The notes: generated by a model from the sequence alone, not told the origin. A stretch of 64,000 nucleotides of DNA from Eonycteris spelaea (GCA_003508835.1 PUFA01000057.1:9994501-10058500), one strand, 5' to 3'; positions 1 to 11,934 are shown, counted from the first letter of the stretch. Numbers and translations are program-made.

Positions 1-311
1 AATTTAATTAGAGAGAAAATGTATAAATGGTTGAACTCAGTGGTAGTTGCTAGTTGCTCTTGAGTCCTGAGCTTTTAAATTCCATAAGGACTTATTTCAA
101 CATCCATAGAGTACCCACTAAATACTTCCTAATTACAAGATGTATCTTTTTTTATATTATTGTGTCAACTTTCTTTGTAGATATATTTGTGATCATAATT
201 TTCTTAGGCATCCTTGGCTGTTTATCTTAACATCATTATTATAGTTGTATTTCTTCAGCATTTTTTTCTTTTTCCTCTGAAGAGCATTGAGTGGAGTCAA
301 GAATTCAATAT

Positions 312-392
312 AAATATCTAATCACTATATTGTACACCTAAAACTAATGTAATGCTATTTACCAATTATACCTAAATTTAAAAATTTTTAAA
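312..392 (+). mobile_element. Very short LINE-1 3'-end insertion
   Basis: About 81 bases match the extreme 3' end of laurasiatherian LINE-1, including the phrase TTGTACACCT and an A-rich tail. The same 3' end closes the longer LINE-1 at 43.3-44.6 kb. The piece is flanked by a perfect 10-base direct repeat, AATTCAATAT, at 302-311 and 393-402, the expected target-site duplication. It is a severely 5'-truncated insertion with no coding capacity. Confidence 0.8.
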
Positions 393-424
393 AATTCAAT
401 ATTCTATTCATTCCTTTATAAGTA

Positions 425-880
425 TTCATTAAACACTGGATCCAACAAGGTGATGTATCAGGAACTATAGTTTCAAAGATGTATTCAGTCAATTCAGCAT
501 GGGCTCTGCCATCCAACATAGACAAGGAGTGGAGAAGCTACACAGCGGTGGATGAGTTCCACCAGAGCGAGATTTAACTTGAATACAGAACACATTGGAA
601 AACTTGCCTTTATTTTCTTTGAGAGGTCAGGAAAAACATCCACAGCGAAATATATATTTTTGCTGCATCTTGAAACACAAGAGGACTGAGAGAATGGCAT
701 TCATGGTTGCAGAAGTGAGAAACAGCACTGGGCATTTAAGAAGTTATTTTAACTGGCTTGTGTATGATTTGCACAATGGAATGGAAAACAAGGGTGGAAA
801 GACAGGCAGGAGCAGGTCATGATAGTCCTTGAATCTCACTCTAAGGATATGGGCCTTATCCTAACCTGTGAAGAGATGTG
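425..880 (-). mobile_element. LINE-2 remnant, antisense (weak)
   Basis: The stretch begins with a tail resembling the reversed LINE-2 3' end (tattcattaaacactgg). It runs into text of the type 'aggcaggagcaggtcatgatagtcc', which resembles the reversed LINE-2 body. Divergence is high and no frame survives. The open frames here are chance. Assignment is by eye only. Confidence 0.4.
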
Positions 881-1185
881 AGCTAATGACTGCTACTTCA
901 ACCCAAGGTCAATCCACAGCTCTGCTGTGGCAACATACTAGCTGCTTCTTTGGGAAACCCCTGCTTTGGAGAGCCTCTTCTTTGGGGAGCCACCTTTGAT
1001 CTTCACGGCAGGGGTTATCTAGAGAGTTGAAAGCCTCTTCCCGAAATTGACATTTAGACATTAAATTCACATGAACACAACACTGCTCTCCTTTCTACAT
1101 TGGGGGCAAGGTCATGATTTCATGATTATCTTTGCACGTTATGTGAGAAACCAAAGCTGAGATGTAATACTGGGGTCTTCCTCTA
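881..1185. other. No recognised feature
   Basis: About 300 bases with no repeat family, RNA gene or coding signal that I can recognise. It lies between a weak LINE-2 and a MER5-like piece. Confidence 0.5.
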
Positions 1186-1189
1186 CACC

Positions 1190-1310
1190 TCTGTGTCTCA
1201 AAACTGTGAATCACTTTGGGGGCATGTTAAAAAGGGGAATTCATTTGCTCTATTCCAGACCTGCTGAATCAGAAGCTCTGGGAGATAAGTTCTTGAATAG
1301 GCATTTTCAC
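1190..1310 (+). mobile_element. MER5-like hAT DNA transposon fragment
   Basis: The text includes a reduced form of 'tctcaaa...gtg', the core 'gacctgctgaatcagaagct' and a following 'aggcattttcacaattt', the usual order in MER5A/B. MER5 elements are non-autonomous hAT-Charlie elements. Terminal repeats are not clearly readable. Confidence 0.6.
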
Positions 1311-1384
1311 AATTTCTTCAATTAGTTTTTAAATAAAATAAAATCTAACAATTATTACTCTTGCCTCTTGCTTTTTGAAAATAA

Positions 1385-2720
1385 CTTGCATTTTTAGAAT
1401 AGTTTTAGATTAACAGAAGAATTATGAAATCGGTATAGAAATTTCCCATATACCCTGTACAATTTCCCCTATTATTAACGTCTTACATTAGTATGGTACT
1501 TTGTTATAATTCATGAACCAATATTGATACATTGATGATGATAAGGATATTATTACTATTAACATGGGCCTATGCTTTATTCAGATTCCCTTAGTTTATC
1601 CTGGCATCATTATTATTAGTTTTATTTTCCTTTTTCTGTTCCAGGATTGCATCCAGGATATGACATTACATTTAGTATTAATGGCTCCTTATGCTCTTCT
1701 TGGCTGTGATAGTTTCTTTTCTTTGTTTCTGATGACCTTACAGATTTGAGGAGTCAGGCATTTTGTAGTCAGGCATTCAGCTGAAATTCATATGATGTTC
1801 TTCTCACTATTAGACTGGAATTATGTTTTTGTGTGTTTTTTGTTTGTTTTCATTTTTGTTTTTTTGAGAAAGATCACAGAGTTTAAGCGCTATTCTCATC
1901 ATATCCTATCAAGGGTATATACTATTAACATGACATCACTGTTGAACTGGACCTTGAACCTCTGGCTCCGGTAGCACTTGCCAGCTCTCTCCACTGGACA
2001 GTTACTCTTTCCCCTCTTTCCTTACTATGTTTTGGAAGGAAGTCACTTATGGTGTGAGAAGTTATGATCCATATCCTCAGAGGTAGAATATCTACATAAA
2101 TTATTTAGAATTCTTCTGAATAGGGAGTTTGTCCTTTCTCCTCTATTTATTAACGTAATCAATTATTTGTTTATATCATTATATATATTAATTTTATACT
2201 TTGGCTTATAAGCCAATACTATTTTATTTACTTTTACACTCAAACTATTCCACCTTTGGCTATTCGGAGCTCTTTCAATTGGCTCTTGTATCATTTTGAC
2301 ATACCCTTATTATTGTGGATTTATTTATTTATTTGTTTGCTTAATTTTATTTTTCAGTGTTTCCTTATTTTCTGGCACGAGAAGATGCTCCAGTCTCATT
2401 TTGTACACTTCCTATCCCAGTACTACAAGCAGCTATGTCTCTAAGGACATCTGCTTCATTTTATTGAAGAGTAGCACTAGATATCATGATTTGGGCACAA
2501 AGTTTCTACTGGGATATTCTGGAGTGTTGTTGCTTCTAGGCCCTCTCAGCTGACAGCCAGGACATATATATGTGTATACTAAGCCATGTATATAAATATT
2601 TCTGTACATAGTTATCAGTATTTATATGAAATTAACTATGAATTCAAACTGTGATCAACTTTGCTTTATTATTACATGAATCATTCTACTACCCTCTTTC
2701 CCTTTTATTTGTAATTCTTA
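1385..2720 (-). mobile_element. Old LINE-1 3' UTR region, antisense
   Basis: Plus-strand text such as 'atttcccatataccctgtac', 'catccaggatatgacattac' and 'taaattatttagaattcttc' follows the order of the reversed 3' part of old mammalian-wide LINE-1 subfamilies (L1MC/L1ME type). The open frames here, such as those at 1564-1749 and 2296-2553, lie in this non-coding strand and are spurious. The element is ancient and full of indels. The exact subfamily is not assigned. Confidence 0.65.
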
Positions 2721-2845
2721 CTTCAATAGTGAGAAACCTGGCTTCACCCTTCTGCCATGCATTCACTTAATAGTTCAAATCTAGTGTATGGGTATAGCAG
2801 TATCAGAATTGTTAACCCATACCCCATAGAAAATAACTATTAAGT

Positions 2846-3073
2846 AGAGCAACGGACCTCAACCTTCTAGGTACCAAGAACCAATGCTCCTATAAGAATC
2901 TAATGTCTAATGATCTGAGGTGGAGCTGAGGCAGTGATGGGGAGCAGCTGCAAATACAGAAGAAACTTCACTGGCTGGCCCACTGCTCACCTCCTGCTAT
3001 GCAGTCCGATACCTAATAGGCCATGGACCAGTACCAGTTTGCAGCTTGGGGGTTGGGGACTCTTAAACTAGAG
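2846..3073 (-). mobile_element. MER1-like hAT element, copy 1
   Basis: The segment runs from 'gacctcaaccttctaggtac' to 'gcttgggggttggggactct', the order seen in reversed MER1-type hAT-Charlie elements. The middle carries 'ctcacctcctgctatgcagt' and 'ggccatggaccagtaccagt', typical of that family. It is non-autonomous with no transposase. A second copy of the same internal structure lies at 35759-35988. Confidence 0.7.
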
Positions 3074-3195
3074 TACTGTTTTTATTTATAATTTTTTTTC
3101 CTTTTATTTTAAACTTCACTCATTTCCAAAGTTACTTAGGTCAGCACCTTTCCCTCTGTTTTCTTCAGTAAAGGCTTTCATCCACTTGTATTATA

Positions 3196-3882
3196 CAGTT
3201 ATACCTTGAAGGTACTGAGGGTTCAGTTCCAGACCACTGCAATAAAGCAAATATTGCAATAAAGCAAGTCATACAAATTTGTTAGTTTCCTCGTTGCATA
3301 TATTCCCAGTGCAAGTTATGTTTACATAATACTGTAGTTTATTAATTGTGTAATAGTATTCTGTCAGAAAAAAATGATGTGAATGCCTTAATTAAAATAT
3401 AACTTATACCTAAACAATGCTAACCATTATCTGAACCTTCAATAAGTCATCATTTTTTTTTTCCTGGCCGGGGGGGGGGGGCGGGTGGGTCTTGTCTTGC
3501 CTTGATGTTAACGGCTATTGACTGATCAGTGTGCTGGTTGCTGAAAGCTAGGGTGACTGTGGCAATTTCTTAAAATAAGACAACAATGAAGTTTGTTGCA
3601 TCAATTGACTCTTCCTTCCATGAACAATTTTTCAAAAATCACTGACCACAGATCACCATAACAAATATAATAATAATGAAAAATTTTGAAATATTATAAG
3701 ATTATCAAAATGTGACACAGAGACACAAAGTGAGCAAATGACGTTGGGAAAATGGTGCCTATAGACTTGCTCAACACAGGGTTGCCACAAATCCTCAACT
3801 TGTAAAAACACACAAAAAAACAAAAAACAACGTTTGTGAATTATGATGAAGCAAAAGTGCAGTAAAACAAGGATGCTGGTAG
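3196..3882 (+). mobile_element. Tigger-type (Tc1/mariner) DNA transposon, internally deleted
   Basis: The left end reads CAGTTATACCTTGAAGGTAC directly after a TA dinucleotide, as expected for Tc1/mariner target sites. It is followed by the repeated 'gcaataaagcaa' phrases typical of Tigger termini. The right end, 'gcagtaaaacaaggatgctg', is a decayed inverted match. At about 690 bp it is far shorter than an autonomous Tigger (about 2.4 kb) and has no transposase frame. A G-run of about 13 bases at 3470-3482 lies inside. Subfamily naming is from memory of the family pattern. Confidence 0.75.
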
Positions 3883-5664
3883 TTAGATTGTTTTGTCACA
3901 GTCTACATTTTATTCTGGAGTTTCTGACCACCTAATGATATTTTAAAAATATGGACATATTATTACCTATTCTATTCATATTTTTAATGAGGTAAAATTC
4001 ACAGAATATAAAATTAACCATTTTTAAGTGAACAATTTGGTGGCATTTAGGACATTTGCAATGTTATGCAACCATCACTCTACTTACAAAACATTTTCAT
4101 CACTCTCAAAAGAAAACCCCATCACCATGAAGCTGTTGCTCCTCGTTCCTCACTTTATTCAGCCTCTGGCAAACACTGGCTGACTTTCTGTCTTGGTGGA
4201 TTTACCTGTTTTAGATATATCATGTAAATGGAATCATACAACATGTGATCTTTTGTGTTTGGCTTCTTTCATTTAGTACAATGTTTTCAAGATAGGTCCA
4301 CATTGTAGTATATGTGAGTGCTTCATTTCTTTTTTATGGATGAATAATATTCCAGTATATCTATGTAACACAATTTGTTTATTCATTCATCTGTTGATGG
4401 ACATTTATGTTATTTCTACATTTTGGCTATTGTGTATGGTGCTGCTATACAAAATATGTGTATACATTTTAGTTTGAAATATCTGTTTTCAATTCTTTTA
4501 GGTATAAATTTAAGGCTAGAATAGCTAGGTCATGTGGAAATTTTGTGTTTAATTATTTAAGAAAATACTGATTTGTTTTTCACAGTAACTGAACCACTTT
4601 ACATTCTCACCAGCAATATACAAGGACTCCAATTTCTCTTATTCTTGCCAACACATATTTTTCCTCTGTATTTTTTTTTTAATTTAGCCATTCTTATGGG
4701 TATCAAGAGAGTAGCATCTCATTGTGGTTTCGATTTTGTATTTCCCTAATGACTAACAATGTCAAATGTCTTCTGATGTGTTTGTCATTTGTACATCATT
4801 TTGAAGATGTTTTTACATAAGCCTTTACCTATTTTTATATTGCATTGTCTTCTTTTTTTATTGTTGAGTTTTAGAAGTTCCTTTACAGGTTCGGGATATT
4901 ACAACCCTATCAGGTATACAATTTACAAATATTTTTTTCCACTGTGTGGGTTGTATTGTCACTTTTTTAAAAAAATGTCCTTTGAATCACAACATTTTAA
5001 AATTTTGATGGCATTCACTGTATCTATTTTTTCCTTTGGTTATTTGTGTTTTGCAATCATTTATATAAGAAATCAATGTGAAATCCAAAGTCATAAAGGT
5101 TTACTCCCATGTTTTCTTCTAAATGTTTAATCACTTTGGCTCTTGTATTTAGATCATTGTTTTGAACTAATTTTTATGTATGATGTGAGGTGGAGGTCCA
5201 ACTTTATTTTTTTGCATTTGAATATCCAGTTGTTCCAGCACCATTTGTTGAAGAAACTATCCTTTCTCCATAGAATGTTCTTTGTACTCTTGTTAAAAAC
5301 TATTGGCCATAGATGTATGGGTTTATTTTAAACTCTCAATTTTATTCCATTGATCTACATGTCTAACCTTTAGGCAGTAACACAATATTTCAAAACTGTA
5401 GCTTTGTAGATAATTTTTAAATTGGGAAAGTGTGAGACGTTTGACTCTGTTCTTTATTTTCAGTACTGCTTTGGCTATTCAATGAAAATTGCATATGAAT
5501 TTGAGTACCAGCTTTTCCATTTGTGCCCCAAAAAGCCATTGAAATTTTTTATAGGAATTACATTAAATCTGTAGATCCCTTAGGATAGTATTGCCTTCTT
5601 AACAATATCATGTCATTCACAAACATGATGTCTTGTCATTTTCTTAGGTCTTTTTAAATTTCTT

Positions 5665-5850
5665 TCAGCAATGTTTCATCATTTTCAAATCTTTAGCCTC
5701 CTCAGTTAAATGTATTCCTAGGTATTTGTTCTTTTGGATACCGTGATAAATGAAATTTTTTTTCTTAATTTCTTTTGGATTCTTCACTGCTCGTGTGAAG
5801 AAATACAACTGATCCTTGTGTGTTGATGTTTTACTTTGCAACTTTGCCAA
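5665..5850 (-). pseudogene. LINE-1 ORF2 fragment (post-RT region)
   Basis: A minus-strand open frame of 61 codons contains 'KYLGIHLTEEAKDL', which matches the well-known LINE-1 ORF2 stretch after the reverse transcriptase core (KYLGI.LT.E.KDL). The flanking frame is closed by stops. It is a relic inside the antisense LINE-1 and not a gene; the starting methionine is arbitrary. Confidence 0.85.
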
Positions 5851-5956
5851 AATTATTTATTGGTTATAGTCTTCTTATTTGTAGATCTTTTTTGGACTTT
5901 TCTATCTATAGGAACATGCTGTCTGTAAATACATATAGGTTGACTTTGTATTTAAT

Positions 5957-6187
5957 TTAGATGCCTTTAATTTCTTTTTCTTGCCTAATTTCTCTGGTTA
6001 TAACTTCTGATAAAATATTGAATAGCATCAGTGAAAGCAAGCATTGTCTTGTTCCTGGTCTTATAGGAAAAGCTTCCAGTCTTTTACCATTGAGTATATT
6101 AGCTTTAGGTTTTTCATAAATGTCCTTTTTCATCTTGAGTAAGTTCTCTTCTATTACTACTTCTCTCTCTTTTATTTTTTTAATCAT
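5957..6187 (-). pseudogene. LINE-1 ORF2 reverse-transcriptase fragment
   Basis: A 76-codon minus-strand frame preserves the LINE-1 RT order: 'EKPKANILNGKRLEAFPIR', then 'GTRQCLLSLMLFNILSEV', then 'REIRQEKEIKGI'. These are RT finger and palm motifs just before the catalytic FADD block. The glycine-rich motif has lost residues relative to the family pattern, and the frame is closed on both sides. It is an inactive relic. Confidence 0.9.
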
Positions 6188-6480
6188 GGAAAGGTATTGG
6201 GTTATCTCAAATGCCTTTCTGAGCCAATTGAGATGATCATGTGTATTTCTCCATTCTGTCTATTAATGTGATATAGCACATTGATAGATTTTTATATGTT
6301 GAACCATTTTTTTGCACTCCTGAGGAAAATTTCGCCTTGGTCATAATGTAAAATTCTTTTAATGTGATCTTAGATTTAGTTTGTTAATATTTTGTTGAGG
6401 ATTTCCTTTGTCTATATTTGTAAGGAAAATTTTTAATTTGGGAAGTGTTTGTTTTCTATATATCTTATAACTTTTTTGTT

Positions 6481-8160
6481 CCTTATCTCTTATATTTGCC
6501 TTGTTTTGTGTTTAGTTTATTATTTTATATCATTTTGATTTCCTTCTCATTCCCATTTTTGTGTTTTTCAGATATTCTTAGTGGTTACAATAGTGGTTAT
6601 AATTAAGATTTAAATTCATAACAGTATAGTTTAAACTGATACCTTTTTACAGTAACATATAACTCTAGTTCTTTATAATCCATTTCTTACCTTTATGTTG
6701 TTTTCACAAGTTACAACTTTTTATAGGAAGTTTCCATTAACAAATTTATAATAATTTTTTATCTATTTATCTTTTAAAATCACTTAGGAAAAAAAGAGGA
6801 ATTACAAACCAAAAATGCAATGATATTAGCTTTTATATTTACCTATGTAGTTACCCTTATCAAAGTTCTTTATCTCTTTGTATAGCTTCTAGTTAATTTT
6901 TTTTTAATTTCAGCTTGAAAGATTCCTTTAGCATCTCTTATTAGGCAGATGTACTAGCAATGTACTTGCTCATTTTTTTTTTTCTAGGATGTTTGTTTTA
7001 CCCTTTCATTTTTAAAGGATAGCCTTTTGGGTATAGAATCCCTGAATGACATTTTTTTCTTTCATACTTTAAAAATGTTACTGTTTTCTGTCTTCCATGG
7101 TTTCTGATGAAAAAATGGACTATTTAGCTTATTGATAATAAAATATATAATTTTTTAATATTATCCCTTGTACTTAATATTTTATTCTGTCTTGCTGCTT
7201 TTAAGAGTCTTTATCTTTTGACAGTTTGATTGTAATTGTTTTAGTATGGGTCACTAAAGTTAATTCTGTTTAGAATCTTTGAGGTCCTTGGATTCATCAA
7301 ATTTAGTAAGATTTCAGCCATTATTTCTTTAAATATTCTGTCTGCTCCTTTCTTTGTCTCTTCTCCTTATGGAATTTTCATAATATTGTGTTGGTACACT
7401 TAATGGTACTCCACATGTCCCCTAGGCTCTGTTCAATGTTTTTCATTCATTTTTTTCCTACTCCTCAGAGTGGATGCTTTCAACTATCTAGTATTTAAGT
7501 TTTCCAATCCTTTATTAGGCTTTCTCGAATCTTCTGTTGTCAAATCTGTTCTAGTAAAATTTTTATTTCACTTATCATACACAGTAGATTCAGAATTTCT
7601 CTCTTTTTATGATTTACATCTTTTTATGGATCTTTTATTTTGTTCTTACATTATTTTCCCTATTTCCTTTAGTTCTTTGATTATAATTAAGACAGTTAAT
7701 TTAAAGTCTGCCTAGTAAGTCCAATAGCTTGACTTCTTCAAGCATGGTTTCTGTCAATTTATTTTTTCTTGTTAATGCACCAGACTTTTCTCTTTGAATG
7801 CTTTGCAATTTTTGTTGAAAACTAGGCATTTTTAATACTGTAACGTGATAGCTCTAGAAGCAGATGCTTTTCCCGGGGTTATCTTTTGTTGATTGTTGAG
7901 AACTGCAGTGTTTGTTCAGTGACTTTTCCAAACTATTTTTGCAAAGACTGTATTTCTGGTTGTGTATGATCTCTGAAGCCTCTGTTTCATTATCTCAGTG
8001 TCAGCCAGTGTTACCTGACAGATTTCCTTAAATGTCTGTAGGCAAAATTTAAAAAAGGAAGAAACTACCTTTCTCCTGATTGCTGAGCTAAGCACTCTTT
8101 TCCAGCTAAGATAGGTCACCTACAACTCTGCTCGAGCCTTTACCACCTGATTTTGCAGAG
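6481..8160 (-). mobile_element. Half-LINE-1 (HAL1)-like sequence, antisense
   Basis: Plus-strand phrases such as 'gatattcttagtggttacaa', 'aattacaaaccaaaaatgca', 'cagccattatttctttaaat' and 'ccctaggctctgttcaatgt' follow the order of reversed HAL1 or LINE-1 5'-half sequence. The same 'cattatttctt(t/c)aaat' block recurs in the better preserved element at 58160-60478. It could be the 5' part of the neighbouring LINE-1 or a separate HAL1; the abrupt change near 6480 favours a separate element. The frame at 7470-7715 is on the non-coding strand. Confidence 0.6.
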
Positions 8161-8555
8161 TCCACTGATCTGTGATGTGAATAATGTGATTTCTCCTACT
8201 TGAAGAACTTCTGCTTCTTGAATATTATGTTAGTTGGCATTTTGCTTTCTCAAAGGTAAAATACACAGTTTAAATAGTGTATTTGGGGGTCTGGGTCCCA
8301 GAAGTCTTTTCCATACTTTAACTCCCAACTTATTTAGCCAATTGTTTCTGACAGTTGGGCAAAATAAATCCAGCCTAAGAAATACAGCAGGCTGATACTT
8401 CATCTTCCTCTGAACTCTGGTATGTGGAAACAACAGTGTAAATGATAACCTATATAGCCAGAAAGGGGGTATAATTCATGACCTAGTTAAAGACACAGCC
8501 ACAACTTAGCTCTCACTGATAATGGTCATGTAAAGACACAGGCCCTAACATACCA
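8161..8555. other. Unassigned, possibly the edge of the antisense LINE-1 or HAL1
   Basis: AT-rich sequence that may continue the antisense LINE-1-type element. I cannot place it in a family. No gene signal is seen. Confidence 0.35.
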
Positions 8556-8559
8556 GCTA

Positions 8560-9075
8560 TGATAGATTATACTTTTTAGGATTGATCACAGTAATATCTT
8601 CTGTCCATATGCTTCCCCCCATTAAGAAGTAGAGTCTATGGCTCTCCTTCTTGAAACCTTGGGGGAGGTATTCTACAAATAGAGTATGATTTGAGGTGGC
8701 ATTTTATGATGTCCAATGGTAGATCATGAAAGGCAATATGATTCTATTTGGCTGTTTCTTGGGACACTTACCCTTGTAAGAAGAAGTCTGGGCCCACATT
8801 AAGAGAGCCTGAGACCCCAAAATTCTCAGCTCTGGATGAGCTCCCACCCCATAGCCAGAACCAGCTTGTGAGTCACATGAGAGAGGCATCTTAGAAGTGG
8901 ATCTTCCATCTTACATGGAGTTATTACAGCTAATATGATATAATTTCAACAGATGAAACCTCCAGGCCTAGCTCTACTCAAATTGTAAATTTGTGGTAAA
9001 AAAATAATAATAATTGTGTTTTATTCTTTAAGCTATTAGATATTATATTGGATTGTTTGATAGTAATAGATAACA
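8560..9075 (+). mobile_element. MaLR (MLT1-type) LTR
   Basis: The stretch contains the MLT1-style order 'gggacacttacccttgtaag', 'tcccaccccatagccagaac', 'gtgagtcacatgagagaggc' and 'agaagtggatcttccatctt'. It ends with 'attctttaagctattagata ... gatagtaatagataac', which matches the 3' end of these LTRs. MaLR elements are ERV-L-related and ancient. It appears to be a solo LTR with no internal region beside it. Confidence 0.7.
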
Positions 9076-9290
9076 AAAATAGAAGGTTTTCCAAATATTT
9101 TTTAAAAGTCAAAAATCTAAATTTTTAAGTTAAATCCCTGACTCTTAAATGTTAGCAGTTAACTCCAAATTTAAAAATGCTTTCTACAAGTCATATAAAA
9201 CATATTTATGTCATTTTAGGATTTCTGACTGCAACTTACACAGTTTCTCAATTAATTGTCTCAATACTGATAATGCTGCCAGGTAGTTGT

Positions 9291-9294
<4 letters not shown>

Positions 9295-9329
<35 letters not shown>

Positions 9330-9424
9330 TATATAAATTATATATATATATTTATATATATAAATATATATATATTTAATTATATATATATATTTATATA
9401 TATATAAATATATATATATATATT
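9295..9424. repeat. (TA)n microsatellite with 42-bp higher-order period
   Basis: About 130 bases of almost pure A and T. It begins as a simple (TA)n run. From 9336 it is built from two ~42-base units, each starting AATTATATA and passing through 'tttatatata' and 'taaatatata'. The interrupted units are self-complementary. Confidence 0.9.
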
Positions 9425-9425
9425 T

Positions 9426-10435
9426 AGAGAACCCAAGAATCAGTGAATATATCAGTCCAAAATGACACAGCTAGTAAGAAGTACAGTCATGAAATGAACT
9501 CAGCAAATCTGCTTTTCCCTACACTATATTACGTTTTTAAGCTTAACATAGAAGACAGATTATTTCTTGCTTCATTTAATCTTTATATTTCTGACCCATT
9601 TAGTTTCTTTCACTTTTCTATTCTATTGGTGGTGTTTCCTTTTTCTTCTACTTCATTTCACCAACAGTCCTCATCTCTAGCTTTATTTCTCTCTTGGATT
9701 CCAAAAAGGAAATGATTAAACCAAGGAAGGCAGTGATGATTCTTTAAACCAGGGGATTTGCTCAGGGCTAGAGTGAAGTTGTGTTGTGGTGAAGCAGAGA
9801 CTCATAATCAGCACAGGCTACACCGGTACACATCCCCAGCCAACATAAAGTTGTTATCATATCTTTAGGATTGCCATTTTGTGATTTGTTTTGTTTTTCG
9901 TATTTATCCTTCATAACCAGTTACCATTGAATTAGAGTCTTTTTTGCTATGGAAATACGACAAAGATGGGACCTGCAGACTCAATATTTGGAAGTGTGTG
10001 TCTGTGTATCTATTTGGCTGTAGGTGGAAGACAAAAGAAGAGATTGTGTTTTTCTGTCACCTTTGAAAGAGAAAAGAGGAAAAATGGTGAGAGCCACAAC
10101 TATTTCCTAGGTGATTACAAAATGAGAAAAATAAAAGCCTACCTTCATTTTTGGACAACAATATCATCTTTGGGATAAACCCAATTGGATCAAAAAAAAA
10201 AGCATTTTACTTCAAATAAGTGTAATAAATAGGCTTTTAGGATAATGTTCTTAATTTCCTTGTTAACAATCATCTAGATAACTCTTTGGTTCTCCCTTAG
10301 AGACTCTTATTCCTGATGGTATTAGTTTGAAACACATTTTGAATAAAATCCATGTAAAAGCTAATTTTGTAACTTCCAAATCTACTAAATATACTTTATA
10401 TCATTTCAATACAATTGTAGGCACATGACCATGGA
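9426..10435. other. No recognised feature
   Basis: About 1 kb without a clear repeat or coding signal. Frames at 9443-9715 and 9966-10178 have no recognisable protein content. Confidence 0.45.
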
Positions 10436-10439
10436 GCAG

Positions 10440-10640
10440 AGTTTACTCAACTGACTGAGAGGTGGAAACCCAGGATTTGGGACTTGGTTCTACTGCTCTA
10501 ACCTAGGAAATTTCCAACATCTATGGGACTCAGATTTTCTACTTGTAAAAATGGATGGTAATAGCTGATCCATGGGCTGTTCTAAGAATAGAACAAAAAG
10601 ATATCAATATATCTGTCAGTAATATTCTTCCAAGTGAAGA
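10440..10640 (+). repeat. MIR SINE
   Basis: The order 'gaaacccaggatttgggact', 'ctaacctaggaaatttccaa', 'cagattttctacttgtaaaa', 'atggatggtaatagctgat' follows the MIR tRNA-related and core domains. Diverged, sense orientation. Confidence 0.65.
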
Positions 10641-10969
10641 GCCTTTATGAATTCAGTGTTATTGATGTTTTAATCATTTTCCCTGAAAAAAGCATCACAT
10701 CAGAGTCTATTTTGCATTTATAATAATTAAAACATAGTACTTTACAAAAAGGAGATTTTTTTTTTTTTACATAAAGTCCCCCAAATCATCTCAAACTATG
10801 CTCAGAGAACAATAGTGCTTTGAGATTTGGAGAAAACAAAGTTTTTTAAAAAGAAAAGTATTGTGTTGTCAGATAAGTTTGCGAGGTACCTGATGATGCA
10901 GTATTGATGTAAAATGTATTAATGTTGAGTAAATATACATTCATATTTTCCCATACTCTGCAGAAGAAG

Positions 10970-11335
10970 ATAGCTCCCCACTCCATTGTTGTTCGGCTTG
11001 GTCATGTGACTTGCTTTGACAAATGATATATAAGTGGACATGATATATGCTGCATGCAAGCAGAGAATTTAAATCCAAGTCAAATGCATGGTTTGGCTTG
11101 GCCTCTTGCTTTTCTGTCCACCATCATGAGAAGACCTTTCTCCAGGTAAGCACTGCTCCTTTAGCTTGGGTCCCAAATAAATAAACATATGCAGATCTAA
11201 ATATGATATGAGTTTCCAGCTGAACCAACATAGTTGACTTACGGACTTGTGAGAAATACAAGAGTATAAGCCACTGAGATTTGAGGATTTTCATTATGTA
11301 ATATTTTCATGACAAAAGCTAATTAGTTCATACAT
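10970..11335 (+). mobile_element. Old interspersed repeat, LTR or MaLR-like
   Basis: The text runs from 'gcttggtcatgtgacttgct' (a common mammalian repeat phrase) through 'ctttctgtccaccatcatg' to 'gtataagccactgagatttg', an ending of the kind seen in MaLR or related LTRs. I cannot name the family. No coding content. Confidence 0.45.
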
Positions 11336-11569
11336 TAAAGACATTTTAACTATAAGATTTCTTAGGGTATTTACTATGCCTTTGGCCATTGTGGATCCCA
11401 AAATTAATTGGTCCTAGACTTATGTGTTCTGAGGAAAGTTATCATAAAATACTATATTTAGCTTTTTTTTTGGCACCATGTTGTCTTTTGAAAAGCAGAA
11501 AGCATTAAGGTTTCAAACATCCCATCTTCACATCACTCTGCAACAGTTGTGGCTTTATTGTATAGTAAC

Positions 11570-11850
11570 ACCCATTAATATAGACTGATAATGTAATTTA
11601 GTGGTCAAGAGCAGTGGTTTCGAATAATACAAGCTTTAAATTTTAATGCCACCACTTAGGAGGTGAGGGACTTTGGGAAATTTATGCACATTCTCGGAGA
11701 CTTAATGCACTTATTAGTAAAATTGGGTCATAATAATAGCACATCACAGAATTGTTGTGAGGACTATTTGGAATAGATAATAGGTTTAGCACAATGCTTG
11801 ACCCCAGAACATGAGTTAAATAAATGGTAGCCAATACTAATATTTTTTAA
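11570..11850 (+). repeat. MIR SINE
   Basis: A near full-length MIR in sense orientation: 'gtggtcaagagcagtggttt', 'atgccaccacttaggaggtg', 'aaattgggtcataataatag', 'gaattgttgtgaggactatt' and a tail with 'gttaaataaatggtagcc' in the expected order. Confidence 0.8.
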
Positions 11851-11875
11851 AGGTCCATTTCTATAATATCCTGTT

Positions 11876-11933
11876 AGAGAAATTGACAGTAAGAAAGTAG
11901 AGAAATTGACAGTAAGAAATTGACAGTAAGAAA
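11876..11933. repeat. Short tandem repeat around AAATTGACAGTAAGAAA
   Basis: Three tandem copies of the phrase AAATTGACAGTAAGAAA occur in under 60 bases. Two are separated by 'gtagag' and the third follows directly. This is a small local duplication with no sign of function. Confidence 0.85.
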
Positions 11934-11934
11934 G

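Larger units (their letters stand above)
3958..6480 (-). mobile_element. LINE-1, antisense: 3' UTR and ORF2 remnant
   Basis: Read on the minus strand this is the 3' half of an old LINE-1. The 3' UTR lies at 3958 onward, and the ORF2 C-terminal region is recognisable around 4200-4950. ORF2 peptide remnants survive at 5665-5850 and 5957-6187. No frame remains intact. LINE-1 ORF2 supplies endonuclease and reverse transcriptase for target-primed retrotransposition, and this copy cannot do so. It abuts Tigger-derived sequence upstream and half-LINE-1-like sequence downstream. Confidence 0.85.

Noticed and set aside
4789..5331. Plus-strand open frames of 113 and 62 codons
   Set aside because: They lie on the non-coding strand of an antisense LINE-1 ORF2. 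They are leucine- and phenylalanine-rich because the complement of ORF2 is T-rich.
11876..11933. Tandem 17-mers considered as a CRISPR-like array
   Set aside because: Units are nearly contiguous with no unique spacers of regular length, and the genome is mammalian. It is a small tandem duplication.
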